This document shows, piece after piece, positions 1 to 5,893 of a DNA stretch of 9,254 nt. Within the stretch, counting starts at the first letter, position 1; every line of letters begins with the position of its first letter. The notes under the pieces were generated by a model. It saw nothing but the letters and a program-made list of their open reading frames with translations, made no database searches and was not told the DNA's origin. Source of the stretch: Bacteroidales bacterium (GTDB lineage Bacteria > Bacteroidota > Bacteroidia > Bacteroidales > VadinHA17); assembly GCA_022615595.1 (NCBI GenBank), contig JAKEGI010000009.1:1-9254 (forward strand), written 5' to 3'. Made by a program: the position numbers and the translations under genes.

Positions 1-2
1 GC

Positions 3-45
3 CGATCCCGGAGGGATCGCAGCTCTGTAGCAGTCAGCCACAGAG
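3..45. repeat. Double-hairpin REP-like intergenic element
   Basis: Two inverted repeats lie back to back. Bases 3-9 (CGATCCC) and 13-19 (GGGATCG) form a perfect 7-bp stem around GGA. Bases 23-28 (CTCTGT) and 40-45 (ACAGAG) form a 6-bp stem around an 11-base spacer. Elements of the style TCCCG-n-AGGGA followed by TGTAGC are familiar to me as dispersed intergenic repeats in Bacteroidota genomes, so I read this as one copy of a REP-like family. Only one copy is in the window, so its dispersed nature is inferred. It might also serve as the transcript end of a gene to the left, although no T-run follows on the + strand. Confidence 0.5.
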
Positions 46-74
46 GAATTCATAAAAAAATAAAATAAAAAATA

Positions 75-104
75 TTGCCGGTTGAAATATATTATTTAAC
101 TTTG
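75..104 (+). promoter_or_regulatory. Bacteroidota-type promoter of the membrane protein/regulator operon
   Basis: TAACTTTG at 97-104 matches the Bacteroidota -7 consensus TAnnTTTG exactly. A TTG at 75-77 lies 19 bases upstream, which suits the phylum's -33 element. Transcription would begin near base 111, about 20 bases before the ATG at 133. The surrounding DNA (50-98) is very A/T rich. The last six bases of the -7 element are also the left arm of the palindrome at 99-118, so a bound repressor would cover the promoter. Confidence 0.55.
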
Positions 105-118
105 TAGCGCAAAGTACT
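99..118. promoter_or_regulatory. Putative operator, copy 1 (ACTTTG-N5-CAAAGTACT)
   Basis: ACTTTG (99-104) and CAAAGT (110-115) form a perfect inverted repeat with a 5-base spacer (TAGCG), followed by ACT. The same arrangement, including the trailing ACT and a following nTAAAA, recurs at 1079-1098 before creD. Both copies end 14-15 bases ahead of a start codon. The winged-helix protein encoded at 767-1063 is the obvious candidate ligand; that link is inference. Confidence 0.6.
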
Positions 119-132
119 ATAAAATTGTAACC

Positions 133-765
133 ATGAGCCAGTCAAGTCAGCATCTTGAAGACATAAAGGTCATAAAAAGAATAATGGAGGAGTCTTCCAG
201 GTTCCTGTCGCTCAGTGGATTATCCGGAGTGTTTGCAGGCATATTCGCCATTGCGGGAACAATAGTGGCAAAGATGATCATACCTGAGTCAATGTTTGCC
301 GGGGAGGTGTCGTCAGAGTCATTTCTGTCAGACCCTGAAGTCAGAAGGGTGATCTTACTTCTTATTGCCGATGCCGGAACAGTGCTGATACTTGCCCTGG
401 CTGCAGCTGTGATTCTTTCATACAGGAAGGCCACAAAGGCCGGTCATGCTATCTGGACAACAGTGACACGACGACTGCTGATGAACCTGTTTATTCCGCT
501 CGCAACAGGAGGGTTCTTTATTATATTCACCTTCGGCAAGGTGCCTGTAAGTGTTACAGTGGCAGCGACACTTATCTTTTACGGACTGGCTCTCATCAAC
601 ACTGCCAAGTTTACCCTGGGAGAGATATACTGGCTGGGAGTGCTCGAGGTGGTGACCGGCCTGGTGTGCCTGCTCATGCCTGGTTATACACTCATCCTAT
701 GGGCATTGGGCTTCGGTTTGCTGCATATTATTTACGGACTCTTTATGCATATAAGGTACAGGTAA
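133..765 (+). CDS. Six-helix integral membrane protein, unknown function
   Basis: A 210-residue protein of unknown function. A polar N-terminus (about residues 1-25) precedes six likely transmembrane segments near 27-49, 72-96, 115-135, 139-158, 165-183 and 186-206. It has no cleavable signal peptide and no catalytic motif that I recognise. The start at 133 follows an A/T-rich leader with no clear Shine-Dalgarno, as is usual in Bacteroidota, and sits 14 bases after the palindrome at 99-118. The next gene begins one base after its stop, so it is cotranscribed with a winged-helix regulator, and creD follows. I associate this trio (membrane protein, HTH_34 regulator, CreD) with Bacteroidota, where the first protein is usually annotated as hypothetical. 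Context suggests an envelope-stress or regulator-associated role, for example signalling to or titrating the regulator, but nothing in the sequence proves it. The reading frame is secure; the function is not. Confidence 0.85.
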   Translation: MSQSSQHLEDIKVIKRIMEESSRFLSLSGLSGVFAGIFAIAGTIVAKMIIPESMFAGEVSSESFLSDPEVRRVILLLIADAGTVLILALAAAVILSYRKATKAGHAIWTTVTRRLLMNLFIPLATGGFFIIFTFGKVPVSVTVAATLIFYGLALINTAKFTLGEIYWLGVLEVVTGLVCLLMPGYTLILWALGFGLLHIIYGLFMHIRYR

Positions 766-766
766 G

Positions 767-1063
767 ATGAAGGAGATCCTGGCAAAAATAAACAAGTCAT
801 TTGAAAACAGGGTGAGGCTCGGAATAATGTCTGTGCTCTCCATTCACCGTAGTATGGACTTCACCGGCCTGAAGGAGCTGCTTGACGTCACAGACGGTAA
901 CCTGGCGAGCCACCTCAGGGCCCTGGAAGAGGGGGGCTTTGTCACAATGGAGAAGAGCTTCATTAACCGGAAGCCAAACACCACCTATTCAATAACGGAA
1001 GCAGGAATGGAGAGTTTCAGGAGTCACCTCAAGGCTCTCGAGGAGTTGATCAGTAAACAATAA
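767..1063 (+). CDS. Small winged-helix transcriptional regulator (HTH_34-like)
   Basis: A 98-residue protein that is essentially one winged helix-turn-helix domain. Helix 1 (about 8-25) precedes the HTH near residues 31-56, with a recognition helix around TDGNLASHLRALEEGGFV (42-59). A basic beta wing follows (about 60-76, FINRKPNTTYSIT), then a C-terminal helix (79-97) likely to mediate dimerisation. The pattern fits the MarR/ArsR-like 'winged helix DNA-binding domain' family PF13601. No metal-binding cysteines or ligand domain are visible, so the signal it senses is unknown; the adjacent membrane protein is a possible partner. It starts one base after the upstream stop, which implies translational coupling. 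Two identical palindromes (99-118 and 1079-1098) flank its operon and precede creD, so autoregulation plus control of creD is the simplest model. Whether it represses or activates is inferred only from the operator overlapping the promoter. Confidence 0.85.
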   Translation: MKEILAKINKSFENRVRLGIMSVLSIHRSMDFTGLKELLDVTDGNLASHLRALEEGGFVTMEKSFINRKPNTTYSITEAGMESFRSHLKALEELISKQ

Positions 1064-1078
1064 TTTTTTTATATAATC

Positions 1079-1098
1079 ACTTTGAAAGACAAAGTACT
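1079..1098. promoter_or_regulatory. Putative operator, copy 2, upstream of creD
   Basis: ACTTTG (1079-1084), spacer AAAGA, CAAAGT (1090-1095), then ACT. Spacing and right-hand extension are the same as in copy 1 at 99-118. It ends 15 bases before the creD ATG at 1114. The left arm sits in TCACTTTG (1077-1084), one mismatch from the Bacteroidota -7 consensus TAnnTTTG. No well-placed TTG -33 element is visible, so the promoter assignment is weaker than for copy 1. The spacer differs between copies while the arms are identical, as expected for a protein-binding site rather than recent duplication. Confidence 0.55.
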
Positions 1099-1113
1099 CT
1101 AAAAATTAATTAA

Positions 1114-2415
1114 ATGGAAAATGAAATTTTCAAACTGGAAAAATGGTACCGTTCGATGACAGTGAAAATGGCCCTTCTGGGTTTTCTTGGATTGGTGCTA
1201 CTGATCCCCCTGCAGCTGATTATGGAGGTTATCAGGGAAAGGTCTGCCAATGCCGAGATGGCACGCATTGAGATCGGCAACCTCTGGGCTGCCTCACAGA
1301 CAATTACAGGACCGGTGCTGAATGTACCGGGAACCAAGGTAATCTCGGGCGACGGCAACTATGCGACAACCACCCTTCATATCCTGCCTGAGAACCTCTC
1401 AGTCACAGGAAAGCTGAGACCGGAGATAAGGTACCGTGGCATTTATGAGACTGTAGTTTATGATTCGGATATTGATATTAAAGGTAATTTTTCGGTTGCC
1501 GGCTATGAGACCCTCAATGATTACATCTATCAGTGGGATAAGGCTTACATCACCATCGGCGTATCCGACAACAGGGGTTTCCGCGATAAGGTTGAGCTCT
1601 CCTTTAATGACGAATTAATAGGTGCACAACCCGGCACCGGACAGGGCGACCTGTTTGAAAAGGGGGTCTCTTTTCCGCTCTCCCTCACTCCGGAGGCAAT
1701 AAAGGATTTCAGGGGAGACTTCAGCATCAGTTTCGGGCTGAAAGGCAGCGGCAGCATACTCTTTACTCCCGTAGGTCAGACTACGAGTGTGACTCTCTCA
1801 TCTAACTGGGATGCACCCTCATTCGTCGGTACCTTTCTGCCTTCTGAGCGTGATGTCACAGACAAGGGATTCACTGCGGGATGGATGGTGACGCATCTGA
1901 ACAGGAGCTTCCCGCAGGCATGGACGGGGAGCGGTTATACCCCCTCTGAGGAGGCATTCGGCGTCAGCCTGATAATGGAGGCAGACCATTATACAAAGGC
2001 TGAACGCAGTGCCAAGTATGGCATCCTGTTCATCGTGATAACTTTTTTTGTGCTAATCATTGTCGAGATAAGATCGACACAGAGGATACATATTTTTTAT
2101 TACCTGCTTGTAGCAATGGCTCTTATCCTCTTCTTTTCTTTGCTTACCGCACTGAGCGAGCATACAGGATTCAACATGGCATATCTAATCTCCTCGGTGG
2201 CCACCATAGCACTGCTGTCGGCTTTTTTCAGGTCTCTTCTGGAGAAACAATGGATTATATTGGTTATCAGCGGACTGCTTGCATTATTATATGTGTTCAT
2301 GTTTATTTTGCTGGCATTGAAGGATTACGCGTTCCTGGCTGGGAACATAGGGTTGTTTGTGCTTCTGGCTGTGCTGATGATGGTTTCGTCAAAGTACAGG
2401 CTGTTTAAGGAATAA
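1114..2415 (+). CDS. creD: CreD-family inner-membrane protein
   Basis: A 433-residue homologue of CreD (PF06123; about 450 residues in E. coli), an inner-membrane protein of poorly defined biochemistry linked to the CreBC regulon, colicin tolerance and envelope integrity. One N-terminal transmembrane helix (about 18-36) anchors a large extracytoplasmic domain (about 40-300), followed by five helices near 302-320, 327-347, 355-373, 379-400 and 404-424. Family hallmarks include GPVLNVPG (66-73), a LPENL and RYRGIYE stretch (91-112), the WDAPSFVGTFLP block (232-243), and FGVSLIMEADHYTKAERSAK (282-301) just before the helical bundle. The start is placed 15 bases after the operator-like palindrome. 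No CreBC two-component genes are nearby. Instead it is paired with a winged-helix regulator and probably controlled by it, an arrangement unlike that of enterobacteria. Length and motifs indicate an intact gene. Confidence 0.92.
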   Translation: MENEIFKLEKWYRSMTVKMALLGFLGLVLLIPLQLIMEVIRERSANAEMARIEIGNLWAASQTITGPVLNVPGTKVISGDGNYATTTLHILPENLSVTGKLRPEIRYRGIYETVVYDSDIDIKGNFSVAGYETLNDYIYQWDKAYITIGVSDNRGFRDKVELSFNDELIGAQPGTGQGDLFEKGVSFPLSLTPEAIKDFRGDFSISFGLKGSGSILFTPVGQTTSVTLSSNWDAPSFVGTFLPSERDVTDKGFTAGWMVTHLNRSFPQAWTGSGYTPSEEAFGVSLIMEADHYTKAERSAKYGILFIVITFFVLIIVEIRSTQRIHIFYYLLVAMALILFFSLLTALSEHTGFNMAYLISSVATIALLSAFFRSLLEKQWIILVISGLLALLYVFMFILLALKDYAFLAGNIGLFVLLAVLMMVSSKYRLFKE

Positions 2416-2453
2416 TGGCATTTGATTTTGCCAGCCCCGGGACAGACCACCCC

Positions 2454-2514
2454 GTCCCGACAGGTTGGGACACCCCTCCCCGATAAATCGGGGCAGGTTC
2501 TCCCTCAGGAGGGG
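2454..2514. repeat. Cluster of GC-rich inverted repeats (palindromic repeat element)
   Basis: Nested stems fill the creD-glpD spacer. GTCCCGA (2454-2460) pairs with TTGGGAC (2465-2471), with one G-T wobble. CCCCGA (2478-2483) and TCGGGG (2488-2493) form a perfect 6-bp stem around TAAA. CCCCTCC (2473-2479) is a perfect complement of GGAGGGG (2508-2514). CAGGTT occurs twice (2461-2466 and 2494-2499). Modules such as CCCCTCCCCGATAAATCGGGG are a recurrent style of intergenic repeat in Bacteroidota as I know them, so a dispersed palindromic element is the preferred reading. It may also slow or end creD transcription, but no T-run follows the stems. Confidence 0.55.
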
Positions 2515-2550
2515 AAAAGTCTCTTTTATATGATTATGGTTTCTCCGGTT

Positions 2551-2579
2551 TTTGCAATAACTTACATGCTTATTGCAAA
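2551..2579. promoter_or_regulatory. Perfect 10-bp inverted repeat just upstream of glpD
   Basis: TTTGCAATAA (2551-2560) and TTATTGCAAA (2570-2579) are exact reverse complements separated by 9 bases. The right arm overlaps the probable ribosome-binding site AAAGG (2577-2581), and the repeat ends 11 bases before the glpD ATG at 2591. It could be an operator for a regulator of the glp-like operon, or an mRNA stem-loop that hides the ribosome-binding site. No regulator for this operon is encoded in the window. Confidence 0.55.
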
Positions 2580-2590
2580 GGTGCTGATAC

Positions 2591-4225
2591 ATGATCCTGA
2601 AGAGGTATATTGAAGAACCGGCCGGGGAAGATTTTGACCTGGTCATAATCGGAGGAGGCATAACGGGTGCTGCAGTTGCATATATTGCAGCTGCAAGGGG
2701 ACTGAAGGTTGCGCTGTTCGAGAAGAACGACTACGGCGGCGCAACCTCAGCTGCCACCTCAAAGCTCATCCACGGAGGGCTGAGATATCTCGCCAACGGG
2801 GAGCTGAAACTGGTACGCGAATCACTCCGCGAGCGACGGATACTTGGCAATATAGCCCCCAATTTTGTTTATCCCCTGCCATTCGTTTTTCCCAACTATA
2901 AGAAATGGGGCGGCAACATCTGGAAGATGATGGTGGGGATGTATCTCTATGACATGCTCTCATACGACAAGAAAGACACATGGGACAGGAGCAAGAAGCT
3001 GCAGAATCATAAGCTCATCTCTCACAGGAAAACCGTGCGGCTTGAGCCAAACCTCAGGCAGGAGAGACTCAGAAATGCATTTTATTTCTTCGATTACCAG
3101 AGCATCTTCCCCGAGAGGTTGACGCTGGCATTTATTAAATCAGCAGCAGAATACGGAGCCAGGGTGTCAAACTACACTCCTGTCGAAGGGTTTGTTTTCG
3201 ATGCCGGAAGGAGGATCACAGGGGTGAAGGTCAGGGATATCCTTACAGGTAGAACGATGTCTGTTAAAGCTGATCTGGTAATCAACTGTGGCGGAACATG
3301 GGCAGACAAGATACTTGGCATGGCCTCTGAAAAGGATCTTCAGGTTCATAAGATCAAACGGTCTGAGGGAATTCACATCATAACAAAGAGAATTGCCGGC
3401 AACCATGTAGTATCGATTCAGCGTGATGACGGAGGGCACATGATGATAATGCCCTGGCGTGACCACTCGCTGATAGGCACCACAGACAAGGAATATATCG
3501 GAGACCCGGATGACTACCGCGTTTCGCGGGAGAGTGTCAATGATGTGATCGAAGCAGTAAATCGTCATTTTGGCAGGAAGATTTCATTTGATGATGTGAC
3601 TCACGCTTACGGTGGTCTGCGTCCGCTTATCGATGACCAGACGAAAGGCACCTACCAGACATCGAGGAAATATGAGGTTTATGACAATGCTGTTGACGGC
3701 ATTGAAGGGATGATCACTGTTGAGGGTGGCAAATACACTACAAGCAGAGGTCTTGCCCGGAATGTGCTGAAGGTGATTTCTGCAAAACTCAGCAGGACAC
3801 TTTCGGATTCTGTCTCCGACAATCTTTATCTTTCAGGATGTGAGATAAGAGACATGAAGCAGTTCATGATCAGGCAGCATCTTAATTATGTTGATTTCGA
3901 CAGGAAGACAATAGAATATGTCAGCAGGAACTATGGCACTGACAGCAAGGTTGTCTTTCAGATCGCCAGGGATGACAGGAGGCTGGCCGTGGTCATCAGC
4001 CACGACGGGGAGATACTGGCGGAGGTTGTTTATGCGATAAAATATGAAAGTGCCAGGACGCTCAGGGATATAATGCTGCGACGAACAGGGACAGGAACGC
4101 TGGGCAATCCGGGGATGGATATAATCAGAAAAATAGCTTCTCTTGCTGCAGAGCTGTTGAACTGGGACGATGCTCGCACAGAAGAGGAGATATCAACGAT
4201 CATGAGGGTTTACGAACTGCATTAA
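2591..4225 (+). CDS. glpD: FAD-dependent glycerol-3-phosphate dehydrogenase
   Basis: A 544-residue GlpD-type enzyme that oxidises sn-glycerol 3-phosphate to dihydroxyacetone phosphate and passes electrons via FAD, typically to membrane quinone. The Rossmann FAD-binding motif GGGITG (21-26) is followed by the family block ATSKLIHGGLRYL (55-67). GGLRPLIDDQ (341-350) and EGGKYTTSRGLA (378-389) are further GlpD hallmarks. Residues about 410-544 form the helical C-terminal domain of the DAO_C type. Length is close to that of bacterial homodimeric GlpD (about 500-560). The start at 2591 has AAAGG nine bases upstream, inside the inverted repeat at 2551-2579. It is the first gene of a three-gene operon, with the AGPS-like flavoprotein 18 bases downstream and an FGGY kinase after that. 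It would supply DHAP either to glycolysis or, in this context, as a precursor of acyl-DHAP for ether lipids. No glycerol facilitator or glpR lies in the window. Confidence 0.93.
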   Translation: MILKRYIEEPAGEDFDLVIIGGGITGAAVAYIAAARGLKVALFEKNDYGGATSAATSKLIHGGLRYLANGELKLVRESLRERRILGNIAPNFVYPLPFVFPNYKKWGGNIWKMMVGMYLYDMLSYDKKDTWDRSKKLQNHKLISHRKTVRLEPNLRQERLRNAFYFFDYQSIFPERLTLAFIKSAAEYGARVSNYTPVEGFVFDAGRRITGVKVRDILTGRTMSVKADLVINCGGTWADKILGMASEKDLQVHKIKRSEGIHIITKRIAGNHVVSIQRDDGGHMMIMPWRDHSLIGTTDKEYIGDPDDYRVSRESVNDVIEAVNRHFGRKISFDDVTHAYGGLRPLIDDQTKGTYQTSRKYEVYDNAVDGIEGMITVEGGKYTTSRGLARNVLKVISAKLSRTLSDSVSDNLYLSGCEIRDMKQFMIRQHLNYVDFDRKTIEYVSRNYGTDSKVVFQIARDDRRLAVVISHDGEILAEVVYAIKYESARTLRDIMLRRTGTGTLGNPGMDIIRKIASLAAELLNWDDARTEEEISTIMRVYELH

Positions 4226-4243
4226 CAATCAATCTCCCGGATA

Positions 4244-5893
4244 ATGGATTCAACATACAGGAATATTTTAAAATGGGGTGACAAAAGAGAGGAGAAGATC
4301 GCCCCACGGATGATTCAGCTAATAAGGGAAAAGTTTGGCTATAACGATGATACTTTAAAGCATCGGCACCTTCCCGGGCTGGAGCAGGTAAAGTTAGAGA
4401 AGAAGCCAGCGCTGGAGCCCCGGCAGCTTGATTTTATCAGGTCGGTAGTAGGCGATGATGATATCCTTACCGATGACTGCTCGCGTGCCCGGTTCTCATG
4501 CGGGAAGTTCTATGGTGAGCTACTCGACCTGAGACTTGGACGGGTTGCCTCTCCGCCTGATGCTGTAGTATCGCCTGGCAGTCATGATGAGGTGGAGCAC
4601 ATTATCCGTTTCTGCAGCAGTGAGCATATCCCGGTAATCCCTGTCGGAGGGCAGTCGTCAGTCACCGGTGCCTTACAGGCCCCGGAGGGAGGGATTGCGC
4701 TTGACCTGGCAAAGCATCTAAACAGGGTGCTCAGTATAAGCACTGTCAACAAAACAGTAACAGTCGAGGCCGGAATTTCTGGGCCATCGCTTGAGGCAGA
4801 GCTTAACAGAAGGGGTTATACCTGCGGTCATTTTCCCCAGTCATTTGAGTACTCTACAGCAGGAGGGTGGATTGCAGCAAGAGGGGCAGGGCAGGCCTCT
4901 ACCGGTTACGGCAAGATAGAGGATATGGTTGTTGCCCTCAGGGTGGTCACCCCGGCAGGTGTCATTGAGACAAAAGATTACCCGAGAACAGCACAGGGGT
5001 GGGATCTCTTCAGGCTCTTCATGGGGTCAGAGGGAACACTGGGGGTGATAACGGAGGCCACACTCAGAATTCATAATCATAACCCCCTGGATACCGCCTC
5101 TGCAGCCTTCATCTTCCGGTCGTTTGAACAGGCTGTTGAGACCATGCGGAAGGTCATGCAGAGCGAGTACGGTAAGCCTCATCTCTTCAGGATCTCTGAC
5201 CCTGAAGAGACTGACATAGCCTTCAAAACGGGAGGCTCAGACAACAGTTTCTCCGATAAGTTGTTAAGGCGGTTGGGCTTCCTGCCCGGAGAGAGGTGTC
5301 TCATGTTCGTTACAGTTGAAGGAGAGAAAGATTATAATCTATTCGTTCTGAAAAAAATCAGGCATACTGCCCGCAAAGGCAGGGGGATGTACATAGGCAC
5401 CGGTCCGGTGAAGAAATGGCTCGACCAGAGATACTCGAGTGCCTACATACGCGATCCCCTGATGGACCTTGGCATCATGACCGACACGCTCGAGACTGCT
5501 GTGACCTGGGAGAGCCTGATGAAGGTATGGTCATCAGCACGTGCATATGTCAAGAAGCGCCCGAAGACAGTATTTATGGTACATATCTCGCATGTATACG
5601 AGAACGGTGCAAACCTGTATTTCACCTTCCTGAGTCCCATGGAGAAGGGGAATGAACAGGATGACTTTGCCACATTCCACAGTGGACTGGTGGATACCAT
5701 TTTGAAGAACGGAGGGTCACTCTCGCATCATCACGGTGTGGGAAGGGTCCTTGCCCCATGGATGGAGGGCCATCTCGGGGAGAGCAGCATGAGGGCACTA
5801 AAGGCGATAAAGAGACATTTCGATCCGGGGAACATTATGAACCCGGGAGGCACACTCGGATTAACACAGGAGAAGAATGAAATCATCAGATGA
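4244..5893 (+). CDS. AGPS-like FAD-binding oxidase (alkyl-DHAP synthase family)
   Basis: A 549-residue VAO-type flavoprotein. The FAD-binding PP domain (FAD_binding_4) covers about 100-275, with PVGGQSS (133-139) and GSEGTLGVITEAT (261-273); a FAD-oxidase_C-type cap follows (about 285-535). It resembles alkyl-dihydroxyacetonephosphate synthase, which exchanges the acyl chain of acyl-DHAP for a fatty alcohol to form an ether bond, more than lactate or glycolate oxidases. Support: GHFPQSFEYSTAGGW (195-209) and GYGKIEDMVV (221-230) parallel AGPS. Y459 in ANLYF aligns with catalytic Tyr578 of guinea-pig AGPS, and HHH (495-497) matches its 615-617 triad. R316 aligns with the arginine mutated in human AGPS deficiency. 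The eukaryotic peroxisomal targeting extension is absent. It lies between glpD (18-base gap) and an FGGY kinase (17-base overlap). The exact substrate is inferred; no acyl-DHAP-forming acyltransferase is in the window. A hydroxyacid dehydrogenase role is the alternative. Confidence 0.82.
   Translation: MDSTYRNILKWGDKREEKIAPRMIQLIREKFGYNDDTLKHRHLPGLEQVKLEKKPALEPRQLDFIRSVVGDDDILTDDCSRARFSCGKFYGELLDLRLGRVASPPDAVVSPGSHDEVEHIIRFCSSEHIPVIPVGGQSSVTGALQAPEGGIALDLAKHLNRVLSISTVNKTVTVEAGISGPSLEAELNRRGYTCGHFPQSFEYSTAGGWIAARGAGQASTGYGKIEDMVVALRVVTPAGVIETKDYPRTAQGWDLFRLFMGSEGTLGVITEATLRIHNHNPLDTASAAFIFRSFEQAVETMRKVMQSEYGKPHLFRISDPEETDIAFKTGGSDNSFSDKLLRRLGFLPGERCLMFVTVEGEKDYNLFVLKKIRHTARKGRGMYIGTGPVKKWLDQRYSSAYIRDPLMDLGIMTDTLETAVTWESLMKVWSSARAYVKKRPKTVFMVHISHVYENGANLYFTFLSPMEKGNEQDDFATFHSGLVDTILKNGGSLSHHHGVGRVLAPWMEGHLGESSMRALKAIKRHFDPGNIMNPGGTLGLTQEKNEIIR
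5868..5872 (+). promoter_or_regulatory. Shine-Dalgarno of the FGGY kinase, inside the upstream gene
   Basis: AGGAG at 5868-5872 lies four bases before the ATG at 5877, within the 3' end of the AGPS-like gene, whose stop is at 5891-5893. It supports the overlapping start and translational coupling of the two genes. It is one of the few classical Shine-Dalgarno sites in the window. Confidence 0.55.

Noticed and set aside
1061..1070. T-run after the regulator stop as an intrinsic terminator
   Set aside because: No stable GC-rich stem precedes it; it is better explained as A/T-rich promoter DNA before creD.
2416..2433. TGGCA...TGCCA hairpin just after the creD stop as an intrinsic terminator
   Set aside because: The stem is only 5 bp, with an 8-base loop and no following T-run.
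2422..2613. 63-residue + strand open frame between creD and glpD
   Set aside because: Its first half is translated palindromic repeat, it overlaps the glpD start, and it resembles no protein I know.
2389..2661. 90-residue minus-strand open frame across the same spacer
   Set aside because: Runs through the hairpin repeats and into both flanking genes; composition is a by-product of the repeat.
3167..3568. 133-residue minus-strand open frame inside glpD
   Set aside because: Fully antisense to a well-conserved part of GlpD, with no recognisable domain.
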